A DNA stretch of 6,554 bases from DAOTTI01 sp034437795 (GTDB lineage: Bacteria; Chloroflexota; UBA11872; UBA12225). The notes below the pieces were generated by a model that was given only the letters and a program-made list of their open reading frames with translations, did no database searches and had not been told where the DNA came from. Below, in pieces: positions 1 through 5,418 of the stretch; within the stretch, counting starts at the first letter, position 1; each line of letters begins with the position of its first letter. The stretch is taken from NCBI GenBank assembly GCA_034437795.1, contig DAOTTI010000129.1:1-6554 (forward strand), written 5' to 3'. The position numbers and the translations under genes are program-made.

Positions 1-1
1 C

Positions 2-109
2 CAGACAGTGGGGCTGATGGGCAGCACCGGCCGCTCCACCGGCCCCCACCTGCACTTCGAGGTCCTGCGCAGCGGCACCTTCGTCAACCCGCTCAGCGTG
101 CTGAACTAG
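2..109 (+). CDS. LytM/M23-family peptidoglycan endopeptidase, C-terminal end only (partial)
   Basis: Only the last 35 codons lie in the window; the reading frame enters from the left edge and ends at TAG 107-109. The visible peptide contains GSTGRSTGPHLHFEV followed by an Asn-Pro and a terminal Leu. This is the closing part of an M23 (LytM/lysostaphin-type) domain: the His-x-His pair supplies the second half of the zinc site, and the NP...L ending is typical of the family. M23 enzymes cut peptide cross-bridges of peptidoglycan outside the cytoplasmic membrane. Some members are catalytically dead activators, but the retained HLH argues for an active zinc site here. The N-terminal part (signal peptide, LysM or coiled-coil regions, first zinc ligands) is outside the window, so the subtype cannot be given. 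The domain assignment is firm. Confidence 0.9.
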   Translation, partial: QTVGLMGSTGRSTGPHLHFEVLRSGTFVNPLSVLN

Positions 110-161
110 CCGGCCTATCCATGGCCAGGGAGCAATTACCTCTCCCACAGGAAGAGCCGTT

Positions 162-199
162 CCCTCTCCCTATTGGCAGAGGGTCAGGGTGAAGGCTCC
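162..199 (+). repeat. Intergenic hairpin repeat, copy A
   Basis: An inverted repeat (CCCTCT at 162-167 and AGAGGG at 178-183, 10-nt loop) runs into the tail GAGGGTCAGGGTGA (179-192) and then AGGCTCC. The same 14-nt tail occurs exactly at 5283-5296, and related units occur at 217-257, 3216-3253 and 5224-5251. On the minus strand this family translates into a peptide of the type HPDPLPxGxG, a well-known source of false gene calls in repeat-bearing genomes. Whether it is mobile, a transcription signal or neither cannot be told from one window. Confidence 0.75.
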
Positions 200-216
200 G
201 CTCTGGGAGAGACGTT

Positions 217-257
217 CCCCCGCTCCGACACGGAGCGGGGGCTAGGGGGTGAGGTCC
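217..257 (+). repeat. Intergenic hairpin repeat, copy E (perfect 11-bp stem)
   Basis: Bases 217-227 and 231-241 form a perfect 11-bp GC-rich stem (CCCCCGCTCCG) with a 3-nt ACA loop. The tail at 242-257 (CTAGGGGGTGAGGTCC) resembles the AGGGTGAGGGCTCC tail of the other copies. The stem could stop transcription leaving the M23 gene, but no T-run follows it, so intrinsic termination is not supported. It is the strongest hairpin in the window. Confidence 0.7.
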
Positions 258-377
258 CCCCTCCCTCCCGGCGGGGCCAAGCCGCACGGTGGGGCGGCGT
301 GGGGCAGGGGTGCGGCGCGGCCGCGACCGAAGGGGGTGACGTCCCTCCTCCCCAGTCCGACGCGCCGTTCGGGCGGT

Positions 378-386
378 TGGTACACT
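378..386 (+). promoter_or_regulatory. Candidate extended -10 promoter for rplI-dnaB
   Basis: TGGTACACT combines a TGn extension with a TATAAT-like hexamer (TACACT, 4 of 6 matches). No good -35 box is visible 16-18 bp upstream, which is acceptable for an extended -10 promoter. Transcription would start near 393, giving a leader of about 22 nt that contains the purine-rich AAGGGAG (396-402) 12 nt before the rplI ATG. It is a prediction from pattern and position only. Confidence 0.4.
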
Positions 387-414
387 TTCCGGCGCAAGGG
401 AGACACGCTTACGG

Positions 415-963
415 ATGCCGCGTGTAAAAGTCATCCTGATCAAGGACGTTGAAAACCTGGGCCGGATCGGGGACGTGAAAGAGGTGGCGCCCGGGTACGC
501 GCGCAACTATCTGATGCCCCGCGGCCTGGTGATCCCCGCCACGTCGGGCAATCTCAAGCAGCTGCACGTGCTCCAGGCGCGGCGGGCCAAGGAAGATCAG
601 CGCCGCCTGGTGGAAACCCAGTCCCTGGCGGAGCGCCTGGCCGGCCTCGAGCTGACCATCCCTGCGCGCGCCGGCGAGCAGGGGCGCCTCTTTGGTTCGG
701 TCACGAACCAGGACGTAGCCGAGGCCCTGAAGGAGCAGCACGGCATCGAGATCGACCGGCGCGACGTCGTGCTGGAAGAGCCGATCCGCACCCTCGGCAG
801 CCACGTGGTAGACGTGCGACTGGGCGGGCAGGTCCATGCCCAGTTGCGCGTTAATGTAGTGGACGCAGCCGCAGTTGCGGCCGCGCCCGCTGCCCCGCCA
901 CTCGTCGCGGAGCAGCAGGTCGAGCACGAGCGACGGGTCGAGCAGCCGACGCCCCCGGTGTAG
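415..963 (+). CDS. rplI: Large ribosomal subunit protein bL9
   Basis: This 182-residue protein begins MPRVKVILIKDVENLGRIGD and carries the bL9 signature across residues 20-40 (GDVKEVAPGYARNYLMPRG). bL9 binds 23S rRNA near the base of the L1 stalk through its N-terminal domain. A long helix (about residues 42-75) projects to a second globular domain (about 80-148), where GRLFGSVT and DVVLEEPIRTLG are recognisable. The family is usually close to 150 residues. This one adds about 34 Ala/Pro/Glu/Gln-rich residues after VNVV that I would expect to be disordered. The ATG at 415 is chosen because the first beta strand begins right after it and AAGGGAG lies 12 nt upstream. dnaB follows after 46 bp, a common rplI-dnaB pairing, so the two are probably co-transcribed. 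Confidence 0.97.
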   Translation: MPRVKVILIKDVENLGRIGDVKEVAPGYARNYLMPRGLVIPATSGNLKQLHVLQARRAKEDQRRLVETQSLAERLAGLELTIPARAGEQGRLFGSVTNQDVAEALKEQHGIEIDRRDVVLEEPIRTLGSHVVDVRLGGQVHAQLRVNVVDAAAVAAAPAAPPLVAEQQVEHERRVEQPTPPV

Positions 964-1009
964 CGCGCGACGCCGGGCAGGCGTCGCTGCGCCACGAACG
1001 AGGGGCACT

Positions 1010-3118
1010 ATGGCCGAAGAACGGCTGCCGCCACAGAATATCGAGGCCGAGCAATCAGTGCTCGGCAGTATCCTCATCGACCGCGACGCGATCGTCCGCG
1101 TGGCGGGCTTTCTCCGGCCGGAGGACTTCTACCGCGAGGCGCACCGCCTCATCTACCAGGCGGCGCTGGACCTGTTTGAGCGCCGCGAGCCGGCCGACTT
1201 CGTCCTGCTCTGCGATGAGCTCGAACGTCGCGGGCGCCTGGAGCAGGTCGGCGGCCCCGCCTACCTGACGTCCCTCATCAACCTGGTCCCCACGGCCGTC
1301 AACGTCGAGTATTACGGCCACATCGTTGAGCGCTGCGCCATCCTGCGCCGCCTGATCACCGCTGGGGGCCAGATCGCCGGCGTGGCCTATGAGTACCAGC
1401 ACGACGCCGAGCTGGCCGTCGATAAGGCTGAGCAGATCCTGTTCAACCTCACCAAGCGCCGGCGCGCCCAGGAGTTCGTGCCCATCGCCCGCATCCTGGA
1501 AAACTACTTCGACCAGATCGATTACGTCCACCAGCACCGGGGCCAGGTGTTCGGCGTCTCCACCGGCTTCTCGCGCCTGGATGCGCTGACCGGCGGGCTG
1601 CAGCGCTCCGACCTGATCGTGCTGGCCGCCCGCCCCGGTATGGGCAAGACCTCGCTGGCCCTCAACATCGCCTGCCACGCGGCGCTCAAGAACAAGGTGC
1701 CGGTAGGGATCTTCTCGCTGGAGATGTCCCGCGACCAACTCGTCCAGCGCCTGATCTGCGCCGAGGCAGGGATCGATTCGCACCGGCTCCGCACCGGCTT
1801 CATCGAGGAGGGGGAGTGGAGCAAGATCGCCCAGGCCATCGGCGAACTCTCCGAGGCGCCTATCTTCATCGACGACACGCCGGGGATCTCGGTCATGGAG
1901 CTACGCACCAAGGCCCGCCGCCTGCAGGCCGAGCATGACCTGGGCTTCGTCGTGGTGGACTACCTGCAGCTGATGCAGGGCCGGAGCTCGGAGAACCGCG
2001 TCCAGGAGGTCTCCGACATCTCCCGCGGCCTCAAGGAGCTGGCCCGCGAGCTGAACGTGCCGGTCCTCGCCTGCTCGCAGCTCTCCCGCGCCGTCGAGCA
2101 ACGTCCTGGCAACCGCCCCCAGCTGTCGGACCTCAGAGAGAGCGGCTGCCTCGCGGGCGAAACGCTGGTCTACCTCCCGGCCGAGGGCGCGTACCGGCGC
2201 ATCGACAGCCTCGTGGGGCAGAGCGGTTTCGACGTCCTCGCGCTGAACGAGGAGACCTGGAAGCTCGAGCCGCGCCGGGTGCTACGCGCGTTCTGGACCG
2301 GAACCAAGCCGGTGTACCACCTCACGACCAGGCTCGGTCGGACCCTGCGCGCCACAGGCAACCACAGGTTTCTCACCATCCGGGGCTGGCGCCGGCTCGA
2401 CGAGTTGATGCCCGGCGAAAGGATCGCCGTCCCCCGCACACTCCCCGGCCCATCTCAGCCCACAATGCGCGATGAAGGGCTGGCCCTGCTCGGACACCTC
2501 ATCGGGGACGGCTGCACGCTGCCCCGGCAGCCGGTCCACTACACGACGAACGACCGGTCGCTCGCGGAGCACGTGGCCGATCTCGCGCGCGACGTGATGC
2601 CGCGCGACGTGATGCCGCGCGAGGTATGGCGCATCCATGCTGTCTCACCCACGGCCCGTCCCGGCATCACGTCGCGCGCGATGCACGCGTTGCTCGGGAC
2701 TGCCTGCTGCGGCACCGCCCTCTACGAGCAAAACATCAGCCGCGACCGCGCCAGACGCCTGGCCGGCGTCGTCCACTCGCGCGAACTGGCCGCGCTCGCT
2801 GAGAGCGACGTGTACTGGGACGAGGTGCTGGCCATCGTCCCGGATGGCGAGAGCCAAGTCTACGACCTAACCGTCGAGGGACTACACAACTTCGTCGCCA
2901 ATGACATTACGGTCCACAATTCGATCGAGCAGGACGCGGATATCGTGATGTTCATCTACCGCGAGGAGGTCTATGATCGCGAGACGCCCCGCAAGAACGT
3001 CGCCGACATCATCGTGGCCAAGCATCGCAACGGCCCGCTGGCCGATATCGAGCTGTACTTCTCCGGACAGCAGACCCGCTTCTACGAGTTGGAGCAACGG
3101 TACTCCGTGCCGCGGTAG
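1010..3118 (+). CDS. dnaB: Replicative DNA helicase DnaB, intein-containing precursor
   Basis: The precursor has 702 residues; removal of the 258-residue intein leaves a 444-residue helicase, the usual DnaB size. DnaB forms a hexamer on the lagging-strand template and unwinds the fork using ATP. The N-terminal domain starts LPPQNIEAEQSVLGSILID (residues 6-24), with a linker region near 150-185. The RecA-like domain shows Walker A ARPGMGKT (207-214, Lys213), the FSLEMS motif, Walker B VVVDYLQL (Asp317), SQLSR, and DLRESG/SIEQDAD split by the intein after Gly379. The C-terminal extein (638-702) contains the VAKHRNGP segment. I chose ATG 1010 because family homology begins here and GAGGGG (1000-1005) precedes it; the frame stays open upstream to an ATG at 875, but that lies inside rplI and encodes Arg/Ser-rich sequence. 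Without splicing the helicase would be broken in a conserved motif. Confidence 0.97.
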   Translation: MAEERLPPQNIEAEQSVLGSILIDRDAIVRVAGFLRPEDFYREAHRLIYQAALDLFERREPADFVLLCDELERRGRLEQVGGPAYLTSLINLVPTAVNVEYYGHIVERCAILRRLITAGGQIAGVAYEYQHDAELAVDKAEQILFNLTKRRRAQEFVPIARILENYFDQIDYVHQHRGQVFGVSTGFSRLDALTGGLQRSDLIVLAARPGMGKTSLALNIACHAALKNKVPVGIFSLEMSRDQLVQRLICAEAGIDSHRLRTGFIEEGEWSKIAQAIGELSEAPIFIDDTPGISVMELRTKARRLQAEHDLGFVVVDYLQLMQGRSSENRVQEVSDISRGLKELARELNVPVLACSQLSRAVEQRPGNRPQLSDLRESGCLAGETLVYLPAEGAYRRIDSLVGQSGFDVLALNEETWKLEPRRVLRAFWTGTKPVYHLTTRLGRTLRATGNHRFLTIRGWRRLDELMPGERIAVPRTLPGPSQPTMRDEGLALLGHLIGDGCTLPRQPVHYTTNDRSLAEHVADLARDVMPRDVMPREVWRIHAVSPTARPGITSRAMHALLGTACCGTALYEQNISRDRARRLAGVVHSRELAALAESDVYWDEVLAIVPDGESQVYDLTVEGLHNFVANDITVHNSIEQDADIVMFIYREEVYDRETPRKNVADIIVAKHRNGPLADIELYFSGQQTRFYELEQRYSVPR
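2147..2920 (+). mobile_element. DnaB intein (RESG/SIEQ site) with a remnant LAGLIDADG homing endonuclease
   Basis: The 258-residue insert starts with Cys1 and ends His257-Asn258, followed by extein Ser. It sits at the same RESG/SIEQ position as the Synechocystis and Rhodothermus DnaB inteins. Splicing motifs look complete: CLAGETLV (block A), T70-G-N-H73 (block B), VYDLTVEGLHNFVAND (238-253, block F) and ITVHN (block G). Only one LAGLIDADG-like motif is visible (LLGHLIGDG, 114-122). Full-length alleles I recall are about 430 residues with two motifs, and mini versions about 150, so roughly 170 residues of endonuclease are missing. The part after residue 148 (RDVMPREVWR...CGTALYEQNISRDRARRL) matches what I remember as the end of the endonuclease region in long alleles. 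Inference: self-splicing is retained and homing activity is lost. The intein uses AGG, AGA and ACA codons that the exteins almost lack. Confidence 0.95.
2587..2622 (+). repeat. 15-bp in-frame tandem duplication inside the intein
   Basis: GCGCGACGTGATGCC occurs twice head to tail (2587-2601 and 2602-2616), followed by the first six bases of a third copy (2617-2622). It encodes the pentapeptide Arg-Asp-Val-Met-Pro twice (intein residues 148-157), before Arg-Glu-Val-Trp-Arg. Because it is a multiple of three it leaves the frame intact. It lies where the endonuclease core appears to have been removed. Confidence 0.95.
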
Positions 3119-3138
3119 CAGCCGCCACCCGTCACCAG

Positions 3139-3189
3139 CCTGGATTCCTGGGCAATGACTGGTTTTTCCATTCGCCGCTGGCGCCCAGG
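3139..3189 (+). repeat. Dispersed 51-bp intergenic element, copy 1
   Basis: The element begins CCTGGAT, ends CCAGG and contains TTTCCATTCGCCGC (3165-3178). The other copy, 5133-5185, shares the beginning, the exact 14-nt core and the ending, with a variable middle. CCTGGGC (3147-3153) and GCCCAGG (3183-3189) are complementary, so the RNA could close into a long-loop hairpin. Its function is unknown. Confidence 0.65.
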
Positions 3190-3215
3190 AGGGGCAAGGC
3201 CAATTGTTCAGCAGC

Positions 3216-3253
3216 GGAGCCGTCACCCTCGGCCTCTCCCCTTGGGAGAGGGG
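3216..3253 (-). repeat. Intergenic hairpin repeat, copy B (inverted)
   Basis: CCTCTCCC (3233-3240) and GGGAGAGG (3244-3251) form a perfect 8-bp stem with a CTT loop. The tail at 3216-3232, read on the minus strand, is CCGAGGGTGACGGCTCC, which matches the tails of copies A and C. It is therefore the same family in the opposite orientation. It lies 98 bp after the dnaB stop and could act as a transcription barrier, although no T-run accompanies it. Confidence 0.7.
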
Positions 3254-3424
3254 CCCTTCGTTGGCCGTGAAGCCGCCAGGCGAGATCATCTCACCGGCTT
3301 CTGGCCGGGAGGCTCCCCGGGAGAGGCAGCCATGCCCGTGGCAAGTGACCGACGGGGCGCCTGATCTGGCTGAACGGGTTGGGGCCGGCCAGGGACGACG
3401 CGCCGCCACACCGGACCATGGCAC

Positions 3425-4603
3425 ATGATCACCCAGAAGGTTGGGCTGATCCTCTTCGCCGCCGGTCCCGGCCGGACCAGCATCGAGCAGTTGGTGGGGC
3501 GGGCGCGCCTGGCCGCGACGCGTGATCTGGTAGAGATGGCGCTGGCCTGCCCGCTGGTGGAGCGGGTGGTCGTCGCCACCGGCGCGCCGGAGCTGGTGGA
3601 GCAGCTGCCCGCCGACAGCCGCCTGGCGGTGGAGCTCGACCCGCCGGGGGAGCCCTTTCACTTCGGCCAGCGCCTAGCCGCCATCATCGACCGCTACTGT
3701 ATCCGCTGGCCCCTGTACTTCGGGGGCGGGAGCGCCCCGCTGCTGGCGCCCGAGTCGCTCCACGAGTTGTGTGAAGACCTCCTTGCCGCCACGGGGCGGG
3801 TCATCGCCAACAACCTGCGGTCGGCCGACTTCTTTGGCTTCTCGCCGCCGGAGGCTATCTACCGGATCGCCCTGCCAGCCGACCAGGATAACACCGTCCC
3901 TTACCTCCTCTCCCGCCAGGCGGGCCTGCGCGCCGAGGCGCTCGAGCCGGCCATCGAGAACTGCTTCGATCTGGATACGCCGGCCGACCTGATGGTGCTA
4001 CGCCTGCTGGAGCAGACGAAGCGGCACCTACGCCGCTATCTGGACGACGTGGCGCTGGACGCGGGGCGGGTGGAGGCGGTGCTGCCTCAACTGGTCAGCG
4101 CGGCGGCCGACGTGGCCCTGATCGGGCGCGTCGATACCGCCATCTGGGGCGCCGCGTCGCCGGATAGTCCCGCCGTCAAGCGCCTGTACGTCGAGGAGCG
4201 GAGCCTGAAGGCGTTGGGACGGGACGCGCGGGGCGAGGTGCGCTCGCTCATCGGCTGCTTGTTTGAAGCTGTGGGGCCGGCCGCCCTGTTCGCCTCTCTC
4301 GCGTCCCTGGCCACCGCCGTGTTCTTCGATACGCGCGTGCTCTTCCACCACCTGCGGCTCCAGCTCTCGGCGCACGATCGCTACGCGTCCGACCTGGGAG
4401 AGGTGGACGCCATCCGGGATCCCACGGCGCGCGAGTTCACGGCGGCGGCCCTGGCGTGCCCCGTGCCGGTCATCCTCGGCGGTCGCAACGTCGTCGCCGG
4501 GGGCTTGTGGGCGCTCACCCAGGAGGCCTGGAACCGCGTCGACGCCGGCCTGCTGGCGGCGGCGTCGCCGGCCGCGCCCGCCCGCCAGCCACCGCTCGTT
4601 TGA
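3425..4603 (+). CDS. Uncharacterised protein with a divergent nucleotidyltransferase-like (GT-A) N-terminal half
   Basis: I do not recognise this 392-residue protein as a named family. The N-terminal ~195 residues resemble the MobA/CofC/GlmU nucleotidyltransferase fold. VGLILFAAGPGR (6-17) stands where the nucleotide-binding LAAGxGxR loop is expected, VERVVVATG (46-54) as a second strand, and FDLDTPADLMVL (181-192) matches the common DIDTPEDL element. At the metal-binding site, where GDxPLL is usual, it reads FGGGSAPLL (99-107), so the catalytic Asp seems absent. The C-terminal half (200-380) is mostly helical, has a hydrophobic run (286-301), and contains VPVILGGRNVVAGGLWAL (347-364). There is no signal peptide. 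The ATG at 3425 is favoured because the first strand starts five residues later and a stop in frame lies at 3371-3373. AGGGA is 30 nt away, so no proper Shine-Dalgarno is seen. Substrate and role are unknown. Confidence 0.8.
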   Translation: MITQKVGLILFAAGPGRTSIEQLVGRARLAATRDLVEMALACPLVERVVVATGAPELVEQLPADSRLAVELDPPGEPFHFGQRLAAIIDRYCIRWPLYFGGGSAPLLAPESLHELCEDLLAATGRVIANNLRSADFFGFSPPEAIYRIALPADQDNTVPYLLSRQAGLRAEALEPAIENCFDLDTPADLMVLRLLEQTKRHLRRYLDDVALDAGRVEAVLPQLVSAAADVALIGRVDTAIWGAASPDSPAVKRLYVEERSLKALGRDARGEVRSLIGCLFEAVGPAALFASLASLATAVFFDTRVLFHHLRLQLSAHDRYASDLGEVDAIRDPTAREFTAAALACPVPVILGGRNVVAGGLWALTQEAWNRVDAGLLAAASPAAPARQPPLV

Positions 4604-4636
4604 TCTCCCCGTCGGCGCCGCATCGGCCGAACCGCC

Positions 4637-4672
4637 GGCCCCGCCACTACGGCACGGCGGGGCCTAGTGCTG
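4637..4672 (+). terminator. Probable intrinsic terminator after the nucleotidyltransferase-like gene
   Basis: GGCCCCGCC (4637-4645) and GGCGGGGCC (4656-4664) form a perfect 9-bp stem with a 10-nt loop, 33 bp after the TGA of the upstream gene. The 3' flank TAGTGCTGTTT is only moderately T-rich, so the call rests mainly on stem strength and position. Confidence 0.55.
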
Positions 4673-4835
4673 TTTCAGACGACCTCTTTGGGAATACAAG
4701 CCCGCGCACCAGGGAAGGCAATGCCAAATCGCTGGCCTGATGGTGCACTAGCGGTGGCCAGTCGGCTCTCGGCGCGCTTCTTGTCCCTTTCTTACCGAAT
4801 TCTGGCGCCACTCTGCGCTCCGCCGGCTATGAGTT

Positions 4836-5132
4836 ATGGTGGACGGACCGCCCGCACGGCAGGTGTCAGATCCGTATCGCGGCGACTGGTCCGGCGGCCG
4901 GTCTCCCGCCCGAGCGACCACGCTTCGGGCGGCGCCGGCCGGCGGCACGCCGGTGGTGGCCCGGATGGCGGCGGTGCGCGACCGCGCCCACGCCGGCCGG
5001 GCTCGTCTGGAAGCAGGACGCTGCGGCTCAGCGGGTGGTCCGTCCCCATTCTCTCAGCCACTCCTGATCACGCCGCCTATCCCCCATCAGCTAAACGATC
5101 CGCGTCTGGCCGCTGGCGGTCCAACCCGCTAA
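4836..5132 (+). CDS. Doubtful small open reading frame (98 codons)
   Basis: An ATG-to-TAA frame encodes a 98-residue peptide starting MVDGPPARQVSDPYRGDW. Its first ~58 codons have mostly G or C in the third position, as the real genes here do; after about base 5010 that bias weakens and the peptide becomes Pro/Gly/Ser-rich. No Shine-Dalgarno, domain, signal peptide or membrane segment is evident. It could be a short lineage-specific gene, the remnant of a decayed gene, or chance openness in GC-rich DNA. I favour remnant or chance. Confidence 0.2.
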   Translation: MVDGPPARQVSDPYRGDWSGGRSPARATTLRAAPAGGTPVVARMAAVRDRAHAGRARLEAGRCGSAGGPSPFSQPLLITPPIPHQLNDPRLAAGGPTR

Positions 5133-5185
5133 CCTGGATGCCTGTGAAGATGGCCAGCCTTTCCATTCGCCGCCGGTGCCCCAGG
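5133..5185 (+). repeat. Dispersed intergenic element, copy 2
   Basis: This copy shares CCTGGAT at the start, the exact core TTTCCATTCGCCGC (5160-5173) and CCAGG at the end with 3139-3189; the centre differs. CCTGG (5133-5137) and CCAGG (5181-5185) can pair, so the end complementarity is kept in both copies despite sequence changes between them. Confidence 0.65.
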
Positions 5186-5223
5186 GACGCGTGACCGGTT
5201 CATCTCCGCCAGCGACGCGTCCG

Positions 5224-5251
5224 TCTCCCTGAGGGAGAAGGTTAGGGCTCC
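5224..5251 (+). repeat. Intergenic hairpin repeat, copy D
   Basis: TCTCCC (5224-5229) and GGGAGA (5233-5238) form a 6-bp stem with a TGA loop, followed by AGGTTAGGGCTCC, a shortened version of the family tail. It lies 14 bp before copy C in the same orientation. Confidence 0.65.
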
Positions 5252-5265
5252 TTCTGCCGAGGGGT

Positions 5266-5303
5266 CCCGTCCCCCACGGGGAGAGGGTCAGGGTGAGGGC
5301 TCC
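5266..5303 (+). repeat. Intergenic hairpin repeat, copy C
   Basis: CCCGT (5266-5270) and ACGGG (5276-5280) form a short stem. The tail GAGGGTCAGGGTGA (5283-5296) is identical to that of copy A, followed by GGGCTCC. The minus strand reads as the familiar spurious peptide LTLTLSPWG in one frame and HPDPLPVGDG in another, so small open frames here should not be called genes. Confidence 0.75.
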
Positions 5304-5418
5304 TTTCACAGCCAGCAAGGAGACCCTTCTCCCAAACGGTGACGGCGCCGCTCGTAAAGCGTCCAGGGCAAGGGGCGCGCCCAGGTGGGAGCCGCCCGCG
5401 CCCGCGTGCCCGCGCCCA

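Larger units (their letters stand above)
110..414. other. Non-coding spacer between the M23 gene and rplI
   Basis: These 305 bp contain no convincing gene. The open frames that cross it on either strand are rich in Arg, Pro and Gly, carry no recognisable domain, and read straight through repeat hairpins. The spacer holds two members of an intergenic hairpin-repeat family (162-199 and 217-257), a G/C-rich stretch around 270-330, and a short, less GC-extreme stretch just before rplI with a candidate extended -10 element. The rpsF-ssb-rpsR genes that often precede rplI are not here. Confidence 0.7.
3119..3424. other. Repeat-bearing spacer between dnaB and the nucleotidyltransferase-like gene
   Basis: This 306-bp spacer has no supported gene; its short open frames have no recognisable content. 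It contains a 51-bp element shared with the spacer before lexA (3139-3189) and an inverted copy of the hairpin-repeat family (3216-3253). The stretch 3260-3424 shows nothing I can name: no clear -35/-10 pair and no Shine-Dalgarno sequence just before 3425. No T-run-backed terminator follows dnaB; the 3233-3251 hairpin may serve that role. Confidence 0.6.

Noticed and set aside
217..241. Intrinsic terminator for the M23 gene
   Set aside because: The stem is perfect but is followed by CTAGGGGG rather than a T-run; retained only as a repeat hairpin.
162..257. Reading the clustered hairpins as a CRISPR array
   Set aside because: The units are not identical, lack regular unique spacers, are scattered in both orientations, and there are no cas genes.
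875..1009. Upstream extension of dnaB from an ATG at 875
   Set aside because: It would overlap rplI by 89 bp and adds an Arg/Ser-rich sequence with no DnaB similarity; ATG 1010 has a ribosome-binding sequence and begins the conserved domain.
409..1077. Long minus-strand open frame opposite rplI (222 codons), and similar ones opposite dnaB (1055-1783, 2882-3661)
   Set aside because: Long antisense frames are expected in GC-rich genes; they carry no domain and lie opposite proteins that are clearly identified.
3418..3424. ATG at 3418 as the start of the nucleotidyltransferase-like gene
   Set aside because: It is in a different frame from the 392-codon gene; the in-frame ATG is at 3425.
4732..4761. 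CTGGCC/GGCCAG inverted repeat as a riboswitch or small RNA
   Set aside because: A single 6-bp stem with an 18-nt loop and no recognised consensus is within chance expectation for this GC content.
4667..5194. 175-codon + strand frame in the pre-lexA spacer
   Set aside because: The product is Arg/Ser/Pro/Gly-rich without a domain, begins at a terminator stem and runs through dispersed repeats.
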